Source of the DNA: an uncultured Clostridia bacterium
Lineage (GTDB): Bacteria; Bacillota; Clostridia; UBA1381
Direction of reading: 5' to 3'
NCBI GenBank assembly: GCA_944392335.1
Contig: CALXWJ010000081.1
Span: forward strand, 1 to 60,054
Length of the DNA stretch: 60,054 bases
Numbering within the stretch: position 1 is the first letter of the stretch; every line of letters starts with the position of its first letter. Below, piece after piece: positions 52,138-60,054 of this stretch. The notes beneath the pieces were generated by a model that saw nothing but the letters and a program-made list of their open reading frames with translations, searched no databases and had not been told where the DNA came from. The position numbers were made by a program, and so were the translations under genes.

Positions 52138-55100
52138 TTATCCCAGCTCTACATCCTCTGCATAGCCAAGGGGCATAAGGTTATCATCCCATACAAATAC
52201 ACGTACACTGTCGATATTTTCATATGCCGGGATCTCTGCCTGCGCGTTTTCCCCCTCACGAAGATATACTATCCTTGCCGCAAGAAGCCGTCCGGCGCTG
52301 TCATATGCGGCGATCACCGCATTATTGCCGTATGCTTTTTGCGTTGTTACGGTAAATACATAACCGTTTTCGGTTTTTGTGCAGAACGTCTTTGTAAGAC
52401 ATTCGGTTATACCGCCTGTGGCTCCCTGCGGCTTTGCATACAATACCGCGGCATAATTTTTTGCCTCAACGGTAAATCCCGCATCAAGATACAATTTATA
52501 TTTTATACCGTTGACATTTATTTCGGGAGTAAAAGCCTTTGTCGGATCAAGATATGTCAGAGGCTCTTCATCCGCACCGGTTTTTACGGTGCACTGTCCG
52601 ATTATGACAGTTGACGCTTGGCTTTTTACACTTTCGGCAAGAGCCGTGTTCATGCCGTCACTGTTTGTAACCACAACAAAGTATTCTCCGGACTCTGTGG
52701 GTGTGTATTCCGTTCCGACAGCATCGGCGATCATTTGTTCATCGTTGTCCTTCACCATGTACCACTGATATGACAGCGTACCCTTATCATTTGTATTGGC
52801 GCTGACCGAAAGGGGCAAAACGTCATCCTCTTCTTGGTATATTACAAGACTGACAGGCTGCGTGACAATATCCGGGACAGCGGGAACTACATTTACCTTA
52901 AAGGTATCGGACAGTCTTTCATAAAATGTTACGGTAATATTTTTTTCTCCCGTTCTGCCGCTGTCAAAACCCGATATCTCACATAAGGACGCTTCAACAG
53001 GAGTCAGTGTTTCGTTTATTTGGGCCCTGATCGCCATCCCGTTCGTATCAAGCGCTTCGCCTATATTGTACTCTGTCTTTTCCGGAGCAGTTACCGTTAT
53101 AAACGACAAGTACTCAGCTACGGGATATGTTGTTATACCGAACTTATCAAGCTGCTGCGAAAGAGAAGCGGCAAGCTCGTCCGTCAATACATACGCCTTT
53201 TTGTTTATCTGTGCGTCATTATCGGGATCAAATGCCAGATCACTTATATACATATCCGAAAAATCGGTATGGTTTATAAAATAAAGCGCGTCAAGCTCAC
53301 TGCATCCGTAAAAAGCATTATCGCCTATAGACTTGACCGTCGACGGGATAGACACTTCGGTTACCGATACAGCGTTTTCAAACGCTTTTGGAGCTATACC
53401 TATAACAGTAAATTCAACGCCGTCTACCGTTATCTTTGGCGGTATTTCCAAAACGCCCCCTGCCGGAAGCAGCGACTCTGTGTAACCGTTTACATAACAC
53501 TCATTCCCGCCTGCGGCGATCTCAAAGGTCAAATATCCGTCTGTAAGAATGCCCTGCACCGCAACAGGATATGAAGTCCTTATATCGGGGCGGCCCGCAA
53601 GCACTATTTCTATATCCTTTGTCCCTGCCGTATCCGAAAATCCCTCCGAGATAACCAAATATTCCTCATCGGTAAGGATCCTTGAGGTTGAGTCGGCATA
53701 TTTCAGTGTTACCTCAAGACCTGTTGTGTCGATTTTTTCACCGATAGAATAGACCGTTTTTGTGGGACAATTTGTTATTTCAAGCTTTTGTGTTTTCTTT
53801 TCAACCGTTACGGGGAATGTATCTTCAAAAGTCTTGCCGTTTTTCTCATATATCACCCTCACATTATCATTACGTATACTTTCGGTCTGACCGTCCGCTG
53901 CCTCAAAAACCTTGGGCGAAAGTGTCACCGTACCGCCGCCCAATATCTTACCATCCTTGAATACATAACCCTCGGAGGAATCCTCATAAACGGCTTTTAT
54001 GCTCATACCTTCCGTATTGTCTACCGCTTCGCCCTCAAAATAATGGGTTTTGACGGGCGGCCGTTCAATATTGACAGACGCCGGCGTCCTTTCATTTTCG
54101 CTCACATTAACGTCAAACTCTATGTAAATATCCTCCGAATAGGATAAGCGCACCGTCTTTGTCCCCGTTTCATCAAATACATTTATGCTTGACGCGAAAA
54201 TAGAATTATCCGCGATGGATGCCGAGCTGTCGGCATATTTTACTTTAATTGCAAGACCGGAAAGATCAATAATATCGCCCACCGCATATTCAGTCCTTTT
54301 TGGCGGTGAGATCATCTCAGCGCCGACAATTTCGCCTGTAGAGCATGTAGTGTCCTCAAACAGCTCGATCATTGCGGCAGAACCGAAACCGCCGTATGCT
54401 GTCTTTCCTACAATCCTGATGTACTGCGTATATGTGGGCTGGAAAAGCTCCACATCCTTTGCTTTACTATCCACTTTCATCGATACCGCTGCCGCAAGGT
54501 GCCATGTTTCATTATCCATACTTGTGTATATCTCACAATTGGTAAATATACCGTTGTAACCGATCTGACGCGGCGTATATCTGACTGCTGAAATATACTT
54601 TCTTTCATTAAGCTTCAATGTAACATATCTTTGATCGTCTGAGCCGTCCCAGGCAGTATGCCAGATAGTATCCGGCGTTCCGTCATTAACGTGCTGACTG
54701 CTTCCGCCTTGATTTACCTGCTCGGATGAACAGTCGACCACCGTTATATCGGAAATGTTTATATATTTTCTCTTTTCATCAGCAGTATCGGCCGTAAAGC
54801 TGTATTCTGCCGGATCACTTGCCATAATCGTACCCGATGCGGCGCTTCTTATATATACGGTAACATCGCCGTCAAATCTTGTGTCTTTGGTATACTCCTT
54901 CCAGTCTTCTTTGTTTTGTGACCATTCTAAATTAGCGGATGATCCGAATACTCTGTTTTCGTTGTCGTTTGCATACAATGAATCCGGTGCATCGCCTTTG
55001 GTTATATCAATAGTGTAATATACATTCGTTCCCTGAAGACGGACAAGGATATCTTTATCAGGATCAATGGATGCAAGCTCTTCCGGTGTCAATGTATATG

Positions 55101-58100
55101 ATTTTGTAACTCCCGCGCTCCTCCAGTCATCCTCACCGTTTAAGCTGTACAACAGCTCATTTCCTCCGCCAAAGCGGTCCGCAAGGATAATTTTCCCCGC
55201 ATTGCTGCCGTCAAACGAAAATGTTGCCATTGTATTATCCTCATTTCCAAGCAGGCTGTTTGCCATCGTAATACATGCGTCGGGCTGGAGAGTATCCCCG
55301 ATCGTTGCAGTCTTTGCTCTGTTAAGCGCGTTTTTCTCATATATCATGAATTCCGAAAGCCCGATCTCGGAGCTTATATTCGGCTTTATAAGTTTTTCCA
55401 ACACATCATACATCGCAAGCGGATAGTATGTCAGCGCATTTGAAACACGCTCTGCGAGTATGATAAATTCCTCCTCACTGCTTTTCTTTGACACATGAGC
55501 CGCTATGAGTCCCTCCCACGCGTCAAGATTTATATTCTGTACAGCCAGCGCCTGCTCATATACATCTATTTTTTCTTCAGGTGTTTTTTTCAATTCCGCC
55601 AGCTTTGCAAGCTCCGCGGCTGTGTTATATGCTTCGCCTTGATTAAGCGCCGCCTGTGCAAGTAGAACATAGCTTGCCTGATAGCGCGATCTCCAGCTCT
55701 TATTGCCCCAGCCGCACGGCAGTCTTTCTCCCTTTTCCGATTCTACCCAGCCGGATATATCATTCCATATATCCCACTGGCCGCCGCTTGACGGGACATC
55801 GTCCTGATTATAATGATAACGCAGGTATGCAGCGTGTCCGGGCTGACCGAACACTGCCGCCGGGATACCGTAAGAGGTAAGCAGATTTGTACCGGTTTTG
55901 GATATACCTCCGCATACCGCACCATCCTGCATTACCGTCCATATCTTTGCCCTTCCGTAGGGGACGCTAAGGTCTATGCCGTCAAACATTGCATAGATCT
56001 CAGGCGCCTGTCTTTCGGCTTGCTCATTTGTAAGCATATATTTTTCTGTCCAAAACGCTCTGTTCTGCTCGCTGTGATATTCTTCCTTCCAATGATCATA
56101 GCCCATTGTGTACTCAATATAATAATACGGTCCGCTTGACGCGTTGTTGCTCGTTTTATTCGGCACATTACCCTTCACTCTGTCATAAAAATTCAACCAC
56201 GCGATCTGCTCGTCGTCAATATTATCCCCCAATACCCAGCGCATATCCTCCACCGGAATATATTCATAGACGGTATTTACAAGCAATCCGTTCTTATGGA
56301 GCTTTTTATATATATCATAGCGTTTTACCGGATCGGACTGCGCCTCCTCGTCATCCCAGAAAGCGATCCCTGCCGAATGTGTAAGAGATATCGTTATCAT
56401 CATCTGTTTATAAAGATCGCTTAATTTTCTTTGGGTATTTGAGGTACAATAACCCTGTGCCGACAGATCGTCCTTGTATTCATTGTACAGCTTTGCAAGT
56501 ACATTCATTGAATTCACATATGAACCGCTGGGTCTCCCTCCGTTTGAATACATCTTCATCGCTTCAAAATCATTCATGAACCAATTAAGAGCGTCTTTGT
56601 GGCTTTTGCTCGTATGCGCGATATTCTGCAGCATTTCATATCCTATATTGCCTACAAGATCACGTTTGTATAACATCATTTTGTATTCATCATTTTCTAA
56701 TAGCTCCGTTTCGGTCATGCCCGGGTTTTCATTTTCGTAATTTTCCATCTGAGCGTCATATTCTTCGGGTGTTTTTATCCACTCATAATCGCCCACGTCA
56801 TCTTTATAAGACGGCTTTGCCAAGCGCGCCGCCCCGAGCACCGAATGGTCATGATCATTATTGGCGTTCTTATCTATTACGATCTTGAGATATTTTTTTC
56901 CGGTAATATCAATATCCGCATAAAATGCCTCCGAATTTCTTTTGTATACACCCGTCATTGGAATGTCGTCGGTCCATACAGCCGAGCTATGATCCTCATC
57001 TGCGGTGGTAGATACAGAAAACCGTACACCGTCACCGTTTGCATTTTGCGCGGCGTCAATGCCCATATATGCCGTAAAACGTGTAAATCCGTAATTCTCC
57101 GCAAGCTCCGAAACGTCAAATATAAGCTCCGCGTCGGCATGGGCTCCGAATCCCTTTATAAAAGATTTTTCTTTCCCGTCGGCTATGAGACGTATTGTAC
57201 CGCCGTTTACATTGGTATCATATTTGAGTGTGGACCATCCCACAGATTCTTTTACCAGCATTGACGGTGGGATATCCGATAAGTATAAAAGATCACCATC
57301 AAATTCCGTGTATGTGCCTGCCTCTTTTATCTGCCGTGCGCCCGAAATAAGCTGTATACTGTTATCATCGGATGTCAGTGCTGTGACCACTCTTATGTAT
57401 TTTCCGATCATTGCAGTATCCGGAACATAGGTATCTGACGCCTGATCGGGTATTTTCGTATATGTGCCGTCCAAAGTATCGGCCCACTGCCATTCATATA
57501 CAACGTTTACCTCCTTTGCCGCGCCCTCGATATCCGCCAAAAGGGGGCTTCCCGCTTGCGGCGCGCCGCTCATAAACAAGGATACGGTGCAGCTTGCTTC
57601 GGCAACATCGGTGGTTATACTGCGGATATCGGTGGATCCGTCCGAACGCTTTATCGTGTTTGTTACAACGGCATAGTAGTATTCTGTCGCCTGACCTGAC
57701 GGTTTTACGGTAAATACTCCCGTATTGTTTTCTTCTATCAAAATATCATTTTCTGTATCGGCTGTTTTTGATGAAGCCTTATACCACTTATATGTAATAC
57801 TGCCTCGTTCATCATTGACCGTTGCCTTTGCCGTAAGGGTCAAAGTGCCGCCGAAGCTGTATTGTGTATCTTCAGGATGCACAGTTATCTGCGGGATCTC
57901 CGCGGTGTTGGGATCTATTACAATAACAGCCGCTGTATCGGAAACTGCTTTTGTTGCCTTATCTGCAGAAACTATACAGTAATATCCGAAACTTCCCTTA
58001 ACGGAGGTATCCACCGTAAGTGTTGATGATATAGCGTCCTTTACTATCATATCTTCGCCGTCTTCCACCCTGTACCATTGATATGTGAGCATAGCGCCGC

Positions 58101-59379
58101 TGTACGGACCTTGTGCCGATACCGATAATACAAGCTCGCTTCCTATATCGCCTTTTACATCGGTCGGCTGTTTTGTTATCCTGACCGGATAATATCTCAG
58201 ATATACATCATTTGATAAAAGCGCCGTTTCATACTCTGCGGTATTTGACGCCTTGATCCTGTCGGCGTCTGTCTGCGTAACGGTATAATTTGAACCGGAT
58301 GCTATTACAAAGGGTTCTGTGGGTATTGCCTCTGCCGATACGGTGAGCATCCCTGTCAGCGCGCCGTTTAAGTTTATTCTTCTGCCCGAGGAGACAAATA
58401 CATCATCTGCTCTCACCGCACCTTTAAAAAAGATATACGGTGATGTGATATGTATATCTCCTCCGTTTAATGTGCTATTGTTTTCAAATATTCCTCCCGA
58501 AATGTATATCGAACGGGCTGAGCTTGTTGCATTATCATATAAAGCCGCGCCTTTTACGGCGGAATTGCCGGTAAATGTACCGCCGCTTATCGTTGTGTTT
58601 CCGTCTGCCCAGACAGCGCCTCCGTTTGCGCCTGACATATTATCCGAAAAACTTCCGCCCGATATGGTCATGACGCCGCCGCCGTGATTATATAAGGCTC
58701 CGCCGTCACCGGCTGATGTGTTCCCTGATATATCTGCCGTATCATAGATATATAGATAACCGTTGCTTTTTACTGCTCCTCCGTTGCCGGCAGTTGAATT
58801 GTTATAAAGCGTTCCGTTTATATATATTCTTGAGTTTCCTTTCGCGCTTGTATGGATCGCCCCGCCTTCGTCGGCGGATATGTTCTTATTGTTGCGGACC
58901 GTTACATCGGAATTTATATAAAGCCTTCCGTCTGTGACCTTCATTGCCGCGCCTTCCGCATAAATACCCTCTTCACCCCCTCCGTCGATCACTACCTCCG
59001 CACCGTTGTTACCAAATGTCAGCGTCGCGCCTGACGTTACATTAAACATTGTTCCCGTATAATTGTCACGGGTTATTCTGTATGGGAGCGTATCGTCCGC
59101 ACCCGCAATGGTAATATCCTTTGAAATATCGATCTGTTCAAAAATGCTGCAGTCGCCCAGGAGTAAAATGGTCGATCCGCTGCTTGCCTGCTCAATTGCC
59201 GATGCCAGCGTTTCATATTTTATATCATCTATCACCGCTTCATATCCGTCAACCGTATGTACGTTTCCCTCAAACGCCGTATTTGTATATACCCCGGCGC
59301 CAAATGTCATCTGCGGTATGGCTGACATAAATATAGCTGTCGCAGCAGCGGCAGCTATTATACGATTTGTCTTATTCAT
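52138..59379 (-). CDS. Giant secreted mosaic protein with transglutaminase-like core
   Basis: A 2413-residue secreted protein. The ATG at 59379 follows GGGAG, with signal peptide MNKTNRIIAAAAATAIFMSA. A beta-helix of GGA(I/V/L) repeats (about 140-300: GGAIHTSAKG, GGAVKSNG, GGALYNHGGG, GGAVWADGN) opens the protein. Three Ig-like domains (about 400-690), each with YQWY/YKWY/YEWQW-type strands, follow. Next are an NPCBM-type carbohydrate-binding domain (about 696-856) and a mostly helical core (about 860-1330) holding Cys in GAVCGGISKTGTNLLTSYGI, His in FGQPGHAAYLRYH and Asp in WDIWNDISGW, a transglutaminase-like triad. An F5/8-C discoidin domain (about 1543-1673), several Big_3-like Ig domains, one BspA-type leucine-rich segment (about 1950-2060), and a C-terminal module with VFVWDDNLMPL complete it. 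Enzyme activity is unproven. Confidence 0.88.
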   Translation of the reverse strand: MNKTNRIIAAAAATAIFMSAIPQMTFGAGVYTNTAFEGNVHTVDGYEAVIDDIKYETLASAIEQASSGSTILLLGDCSIFEQIDISKDITIAGADDTLPYRITRDNYTGTMFNVTSGATLTFGNNGAEVVIDGGGEEGIYAEGAAMKVTDGRLYINSDVTVRNNKNISADEGGAIHTSAKGNSRIYINGTLYNNSTAGNGGAVKSNGYLYIYDTADISGNTSAGDGGALYNHGGGVMTISGGSFSDNMSGANGGAVWADGNTTISGGTFTGNSAVKGAALYDNATSSARSIYISGGIFENNSTLNGGDIHITSPYIFFKGAVRADDVFVSSGRRINLNGALTGMLTVSAEAIPTEPFVIASGSNYTVTQTDADRIKASNTAEYETALLSNDVYLRYYPVRITKQPTDVKGDIGSELVLSVSAQGPYSGAMLTYQWYRVEDGEDMIVKDAISSTLTVDTSVKGSFGYYCIVSADKATKAVSDTAAVIVIDPNTAEIPQITVHPEDTQYSFGGTLTLTAKATVNDERGSITYKWYKASSKTADTENDILIEENNTGVFTVKPSGQATEYYYAVVTNTIKRSDGSTDIRSITTDVAEASCTVSLFMSGAPQAGSPLLADIEGAAKEVNVVYEWQWADTLDGTYTKIPDQASDTYVPDTAMIGKYIRVVTALTSDDNSIQLISGARQIKEAGTYTEFDGDLLYLSDIPPSMLVKESVGWSTLKYDTNVNGGTIRLIADGKEKSFIKGFGAHADAELIFDVSELAENYGFTRFTAYMGIDAAQNANGDGVRFSVSTTADEDHSSAVWTDDIPMTGVYKRNSEAFYADIDITGKKYLKIVIDKNANNDHDHSVLGAARLAKPSYKDDVGDYEWIKTPEEYDAQMENYENENPGMTETELLENDEYKMMLYKRDLVGNIGYEMLQNIAHTSKSHKDALNWFMNDFEAMKMYSNGGRPSGSYVNSMNVLAKLYNEYKDDLSAQGYCTSNTQRKLSDLYKQMMITISLTHSAGIAFWDDEEAQSDPVKRYDIYKKLHKNGLLVNTVYEYIPVEDMRWVLGDNIDDEQIAWLNFYDRVKGNVPNKTSNNASSGPYYYIEYTMGYDHWKEEYHSEQNRAFWTEKYMLTNEQAERQAPEIYAMFDGIDLSVPYGRAKIWTVMQDGAVCGGISKTGTNLLTSYGIPAAVFGQPGHAAYLRYHYNQDDVPSSGGQWDIWNDISGWVESEKGERLPCGWGNKSWRSRYQASYVLLAQAALNQGEAYNTAAELAKLAELKKTPEEKIDVYEQALAVQNINLDAWEGLIAAHVSKKSSEEEFIILAERVSNALTYYPLAMYDVLEKLIKPNISSEIGLSEFMIYEKNALNRAKTATIGDTLQPDACITMANSLLGNEDNTMATFSFDGSNAGKIILADRFGGGNELLYSLNGEDDWRSAGVTKSYTLTPEELASIDPDKDILVRLQGTNVYYTIDITKGDAPDSLYANDNENRVFGSSANLEWSQNKEDWKEYTKDTRFDGDVTVYIRSAASGTIMASDPAEYSFTADTADEKRKYINISDITVVDCSSEQVNQGGSSQHVNDGTPDTIWHTAWDGSDDQRYVTLKLNERKYISAVRYTPRQIGYNGIFTNCEIYTSMDNETWHLAAAVSMKVDSKAKDVELFQPTYTQYIRIVGKTAYGGFGSAAMIELFEDTTCSTGEIVGAEMISPPKRTEYAVGDIIDLSGLAIKVKYADSSASIADNSIFASSINVFDETGTKTVRLSYSEDIYIEFDVNVSENERTPASVNIERPPVKTHYFEGEAVDNTEGMSIKAVYEDSSEGYVFKDGKILGGGTVTLSPKVFEAADGQTESIRNDNVRVIYEKNGKTFEDTFPVTVEKKTQKLEITNCPTKTVYSIGEKIDTTGLEVTLKYADSTSRILTDEEYLVISEGFSDTAGTKDIEIVLAGRPDIRTSYPVAVQGILTDGYLTFEIAAGGNECYVNGYTESLLPAGGVLEIPPKITVDGVEFTVIGIAPKAFENAVSVTEVSIPSTVKSIGDNAFYGCSELDALYFINHTDFSDMYISDLAFDPDNDAQINKKAYVLTDELAASLSQQLDKFGITTYPVAEYLSFITVTAPEKTEYNIGEALDTNGMAIRAQINETLTPVEASLCEISGFDSGRTGEKNITVTFYERLSDTFKVNVVPAVPDIVTQPVSLVIYQEEDDVLPLSVSANTNDKGTLSYQWYMVKDNDEQMIADAVGTEYTPTESGEYFVVVTNSDGMNTALAESVKSQASTVIIGQCTVKTGADEEPLTYLDPTKAFTPEINVNGIKYKLYLDAGFTVEAKNYAAVLYAKPQGATGGITECLTKTFCTKTENGYVFTVTTQKAYGNNAVIAAYDSAGRLLAARIVYLREGENAQAEIPAYENIDSVRVFVWDDNLMPLGYAEDVELG

Positions 59380-59412
59380 ATAATGTTCTCCCTTCATTTA
59401 TGAAACTGTTTT

Positions 59413-59498
59413 GGACAGCCGCAAAAGAAAATTACAGTATTGAAAGACTTCATAATATCTTATTTCACAATTATCCAATACTGCTTTTTTATCTGTCC
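59413..59498 (-). promoter_or_regulatory. Folded 5' leader of the giant gene
   Basis: GGACAG (59413-59418) and CTGTCC (59493-59498) close an outer stem. CAGTATTG (59435-59442) and CAATACTG (59476-59483) close an inner stem. The whole lies between the promoter and start codon, covering most of the leader of about 130 nt. No known riboswitch core was recognised. Confidence 0.5.
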
Positions 59499-59518
59499 TT
59501 TAAACTCAATTCCATGCT

Positions 59519-59547
59519 ATTATAACAAAAACCATTTAATAAATCAA
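59519..59547 (-). promoter_or_regulatory. Promoter of the giant secreted-protein gene
   Basis: On the minus strand TTGATT (59547-59542), 17 bp, TATAAT (59524-59519), about 140 bp before the ATG. Confidence 0.75.
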
Positions 59548-59606
59548 TGTTAATTACTTGTATTTTTTCAATATAATGTAAATAATGTGCACAATATACG
59601 ATATAA

Positions 59607-59725
59607 ATAATGGTTTTCGTTATTAAACGAGGACAAGAACGCTATCTGCGCCGCAATCAATAAAAGATCCTTCTTTCACACTGATCACAAATACAGTGCT
59701 TGACGCCGGCAAACAACAGCATAAC
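59607..59725 (+). repeat. Dispersed intergenic repeat copy R10
   Basis: AATAATGGTTTTCGTTATTA, AACGAGGACAAGAACGC, GCCGCAATCAATAAAAGA, CACTGATCACAAATACAG and GACGCCGGCAAACAACAG follow the family order, with the GC hairpin reduced. Confidence 0.5.
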
Positions 59726-59771
59726 ATCTTTTAATGTGTCATATATGATAAAGATACAATTACCGCACAAG

Positions 59772-59833
59772 AAGCAATAAATAAACAAGCAGCTGCCTTA
59801 TGACAACTGCTTGCTACAAAATTTCATTTAATT
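59772..59833. repeat. Hairpin repeat, second copy of 15844-15906
   Basis: CAAGCAGCTG (59786-59795) faces CAACTGCTTG (59804-59813), followed by CTACAAAATTTCATTTAATT. About 88 percent identical by eye to 15844-15906 over 62 bp. Confidence 0.55.
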
Positions 59834-59834
59834 A

Positions 59835-59866
59835 GGGTTTGTCAAGTAATCTGTGTAAGTTTTTTT
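59835..59866 (+). mobile_element. Possible IS256-type terminal inverted repeat
   Basis: GGGTTTGTCAAGTAATCTGT followed by GTAAG and a T-run resembles the ends of IS256/Mutator-type insertion sequences, whose tips carry GTC...TAATTGTGTAAA. The rest of such an element, including its transposase, would lie beyond the right edge of the window. Confidence 0.35.
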
Positions 59867-59893
59867 GCATAAGTTCATTTTTTTACAAAAGTA

Positions 59894-60040
59894 GCGTTTA
59901 TGCCGCGAAAGTCACTTGACGGCGTGTCGATTTTGTATACAATGCCTTAGTGGATTGTATAACATATTTTTTCATACAATCCACAGGCGCTAAAAATTTC
60001 AAAATCGACACGCAGTCAAGTGAACCGTGGAATAAATGCG
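59894..60040. repeat. Near-perfect 145-bp inverted repeat at window end
   Basis: The left arm (59894-59935) ends in GGCGTGTCGATTTTG. The right arm (60000-60040) begins CAAAATCGACACGC and mirrors it with a few mismatches, covering TCACTTGAC/GTCAAGTGA. Nested inside, GTGGATTGTAT (59950-59960) and ATACAATCCAC (59974-59984) form an 11-bp perfect stem with a T-rich loop. It lies just inside the IS256-like end. Confidence 0.7.
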
Positions 60041-60054
60041 GGCCTCATTGTTCG

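Noticed and set aside
12968..59725. CRISPR array formed by the repeated units
   Set aside because: Copies are 130-280 bp, widely spaced and in both orientations, with no regular repeat-spacer pattern and no cas genes.
1..60054. tRNA or rRNA genes
   Set aside because: No cloverleaf with a T-arm GGTTCRANTC-type motif and acceptor stem was found, and no rRNA-like conserved stretches.

Overview
The window looks like chromosome of a low-GC, strictly anaerobic gut Firmicute (class Clostridia). Pointers are strong AGGAGG ribosome binding sites, sigma-A type TTGACA-17-TATAAT promoters, a GTP-type PEP carboxykinase, a biotin-type Na+ pump beta subunit, S-layer-homology (SLH) and copper-amine-oxidase-N-like modules, and a galacturonate pathway. 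Very large secreted beta-helix proteins next to alpha-galacturonidase, tagaturonate reductase and altronate dehydratase genes suggest a pectin or plant-polysaccharide degrader, perhaps near Monoglobus. This placement is inference from gene content.

Layout. 1-4.4 kb: heterodimeric ABC exporter pair whose second gene carries an in-frame amber codon, preceded by a strong RNA hairpin, then an IS110-family transposase remnant. 4.5-7.5 kb: pckA and a patatin-like lipase. 7.6-12.8 kb: GH4 alpha-galacturonidase, uxaB and uxaA, divergent from an AraC regulator. 12.8-20 kb: a Na+/amino-acid symporter, an XRE regulator, an ImmR/ImmA-like pair, and an acyl-CoA ligase/SGNH hydrolase pair. 20-26 kb: DUF1836 protein, a decayed gene, OadB with a 48-residue OadG-like protein, rplU-rpmA with an L21 leader, an orphan structured RNA, and a cation/proton antiporter. 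26-28 kb: small kinase, GNAT acetyltransferase, choloylglycine-hydrolase-family enzyme. 28-48 kb: five very large secreted proteins in one orientation, divergent from a second AraC regulator. 48-52 kb: redox operon (YeiH, CcdA, TlpA-like, Bcp, small kinase). 52-59.4 kb: a 2413-residue secreted mosaic protein with its own promoter and folded leader. 59.4-60 kb: repeats and a probable insertion-sequence end.

Two features cut across the window. First, a family of about ten dispersed intergenic repeats (130-280 bp) shares a modular hairpin architecture. One copy has terminal inverted repeats like a miniature transposable element. Second, a roughly 200-residue module ending in a WIDN/RIDN-type motif, usually followed by an Ig-like domain, occurs seven times in three of the secreted proteins.

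Likely physiology: the 28-47 kb and 52-59 kb proteins act on or bind polysaccharide outside the cell. GH4, UxaB and UxaA take galacturonate oligomers to 2-keto-3-deoxygluconate, while the isomerase, kinase and aldolase must lie elsewhere. PckA and the Na+ decarboxylase subunits belong to C3/C4 metabolism. All assignments come from reading motifs by eye; no database search was run.
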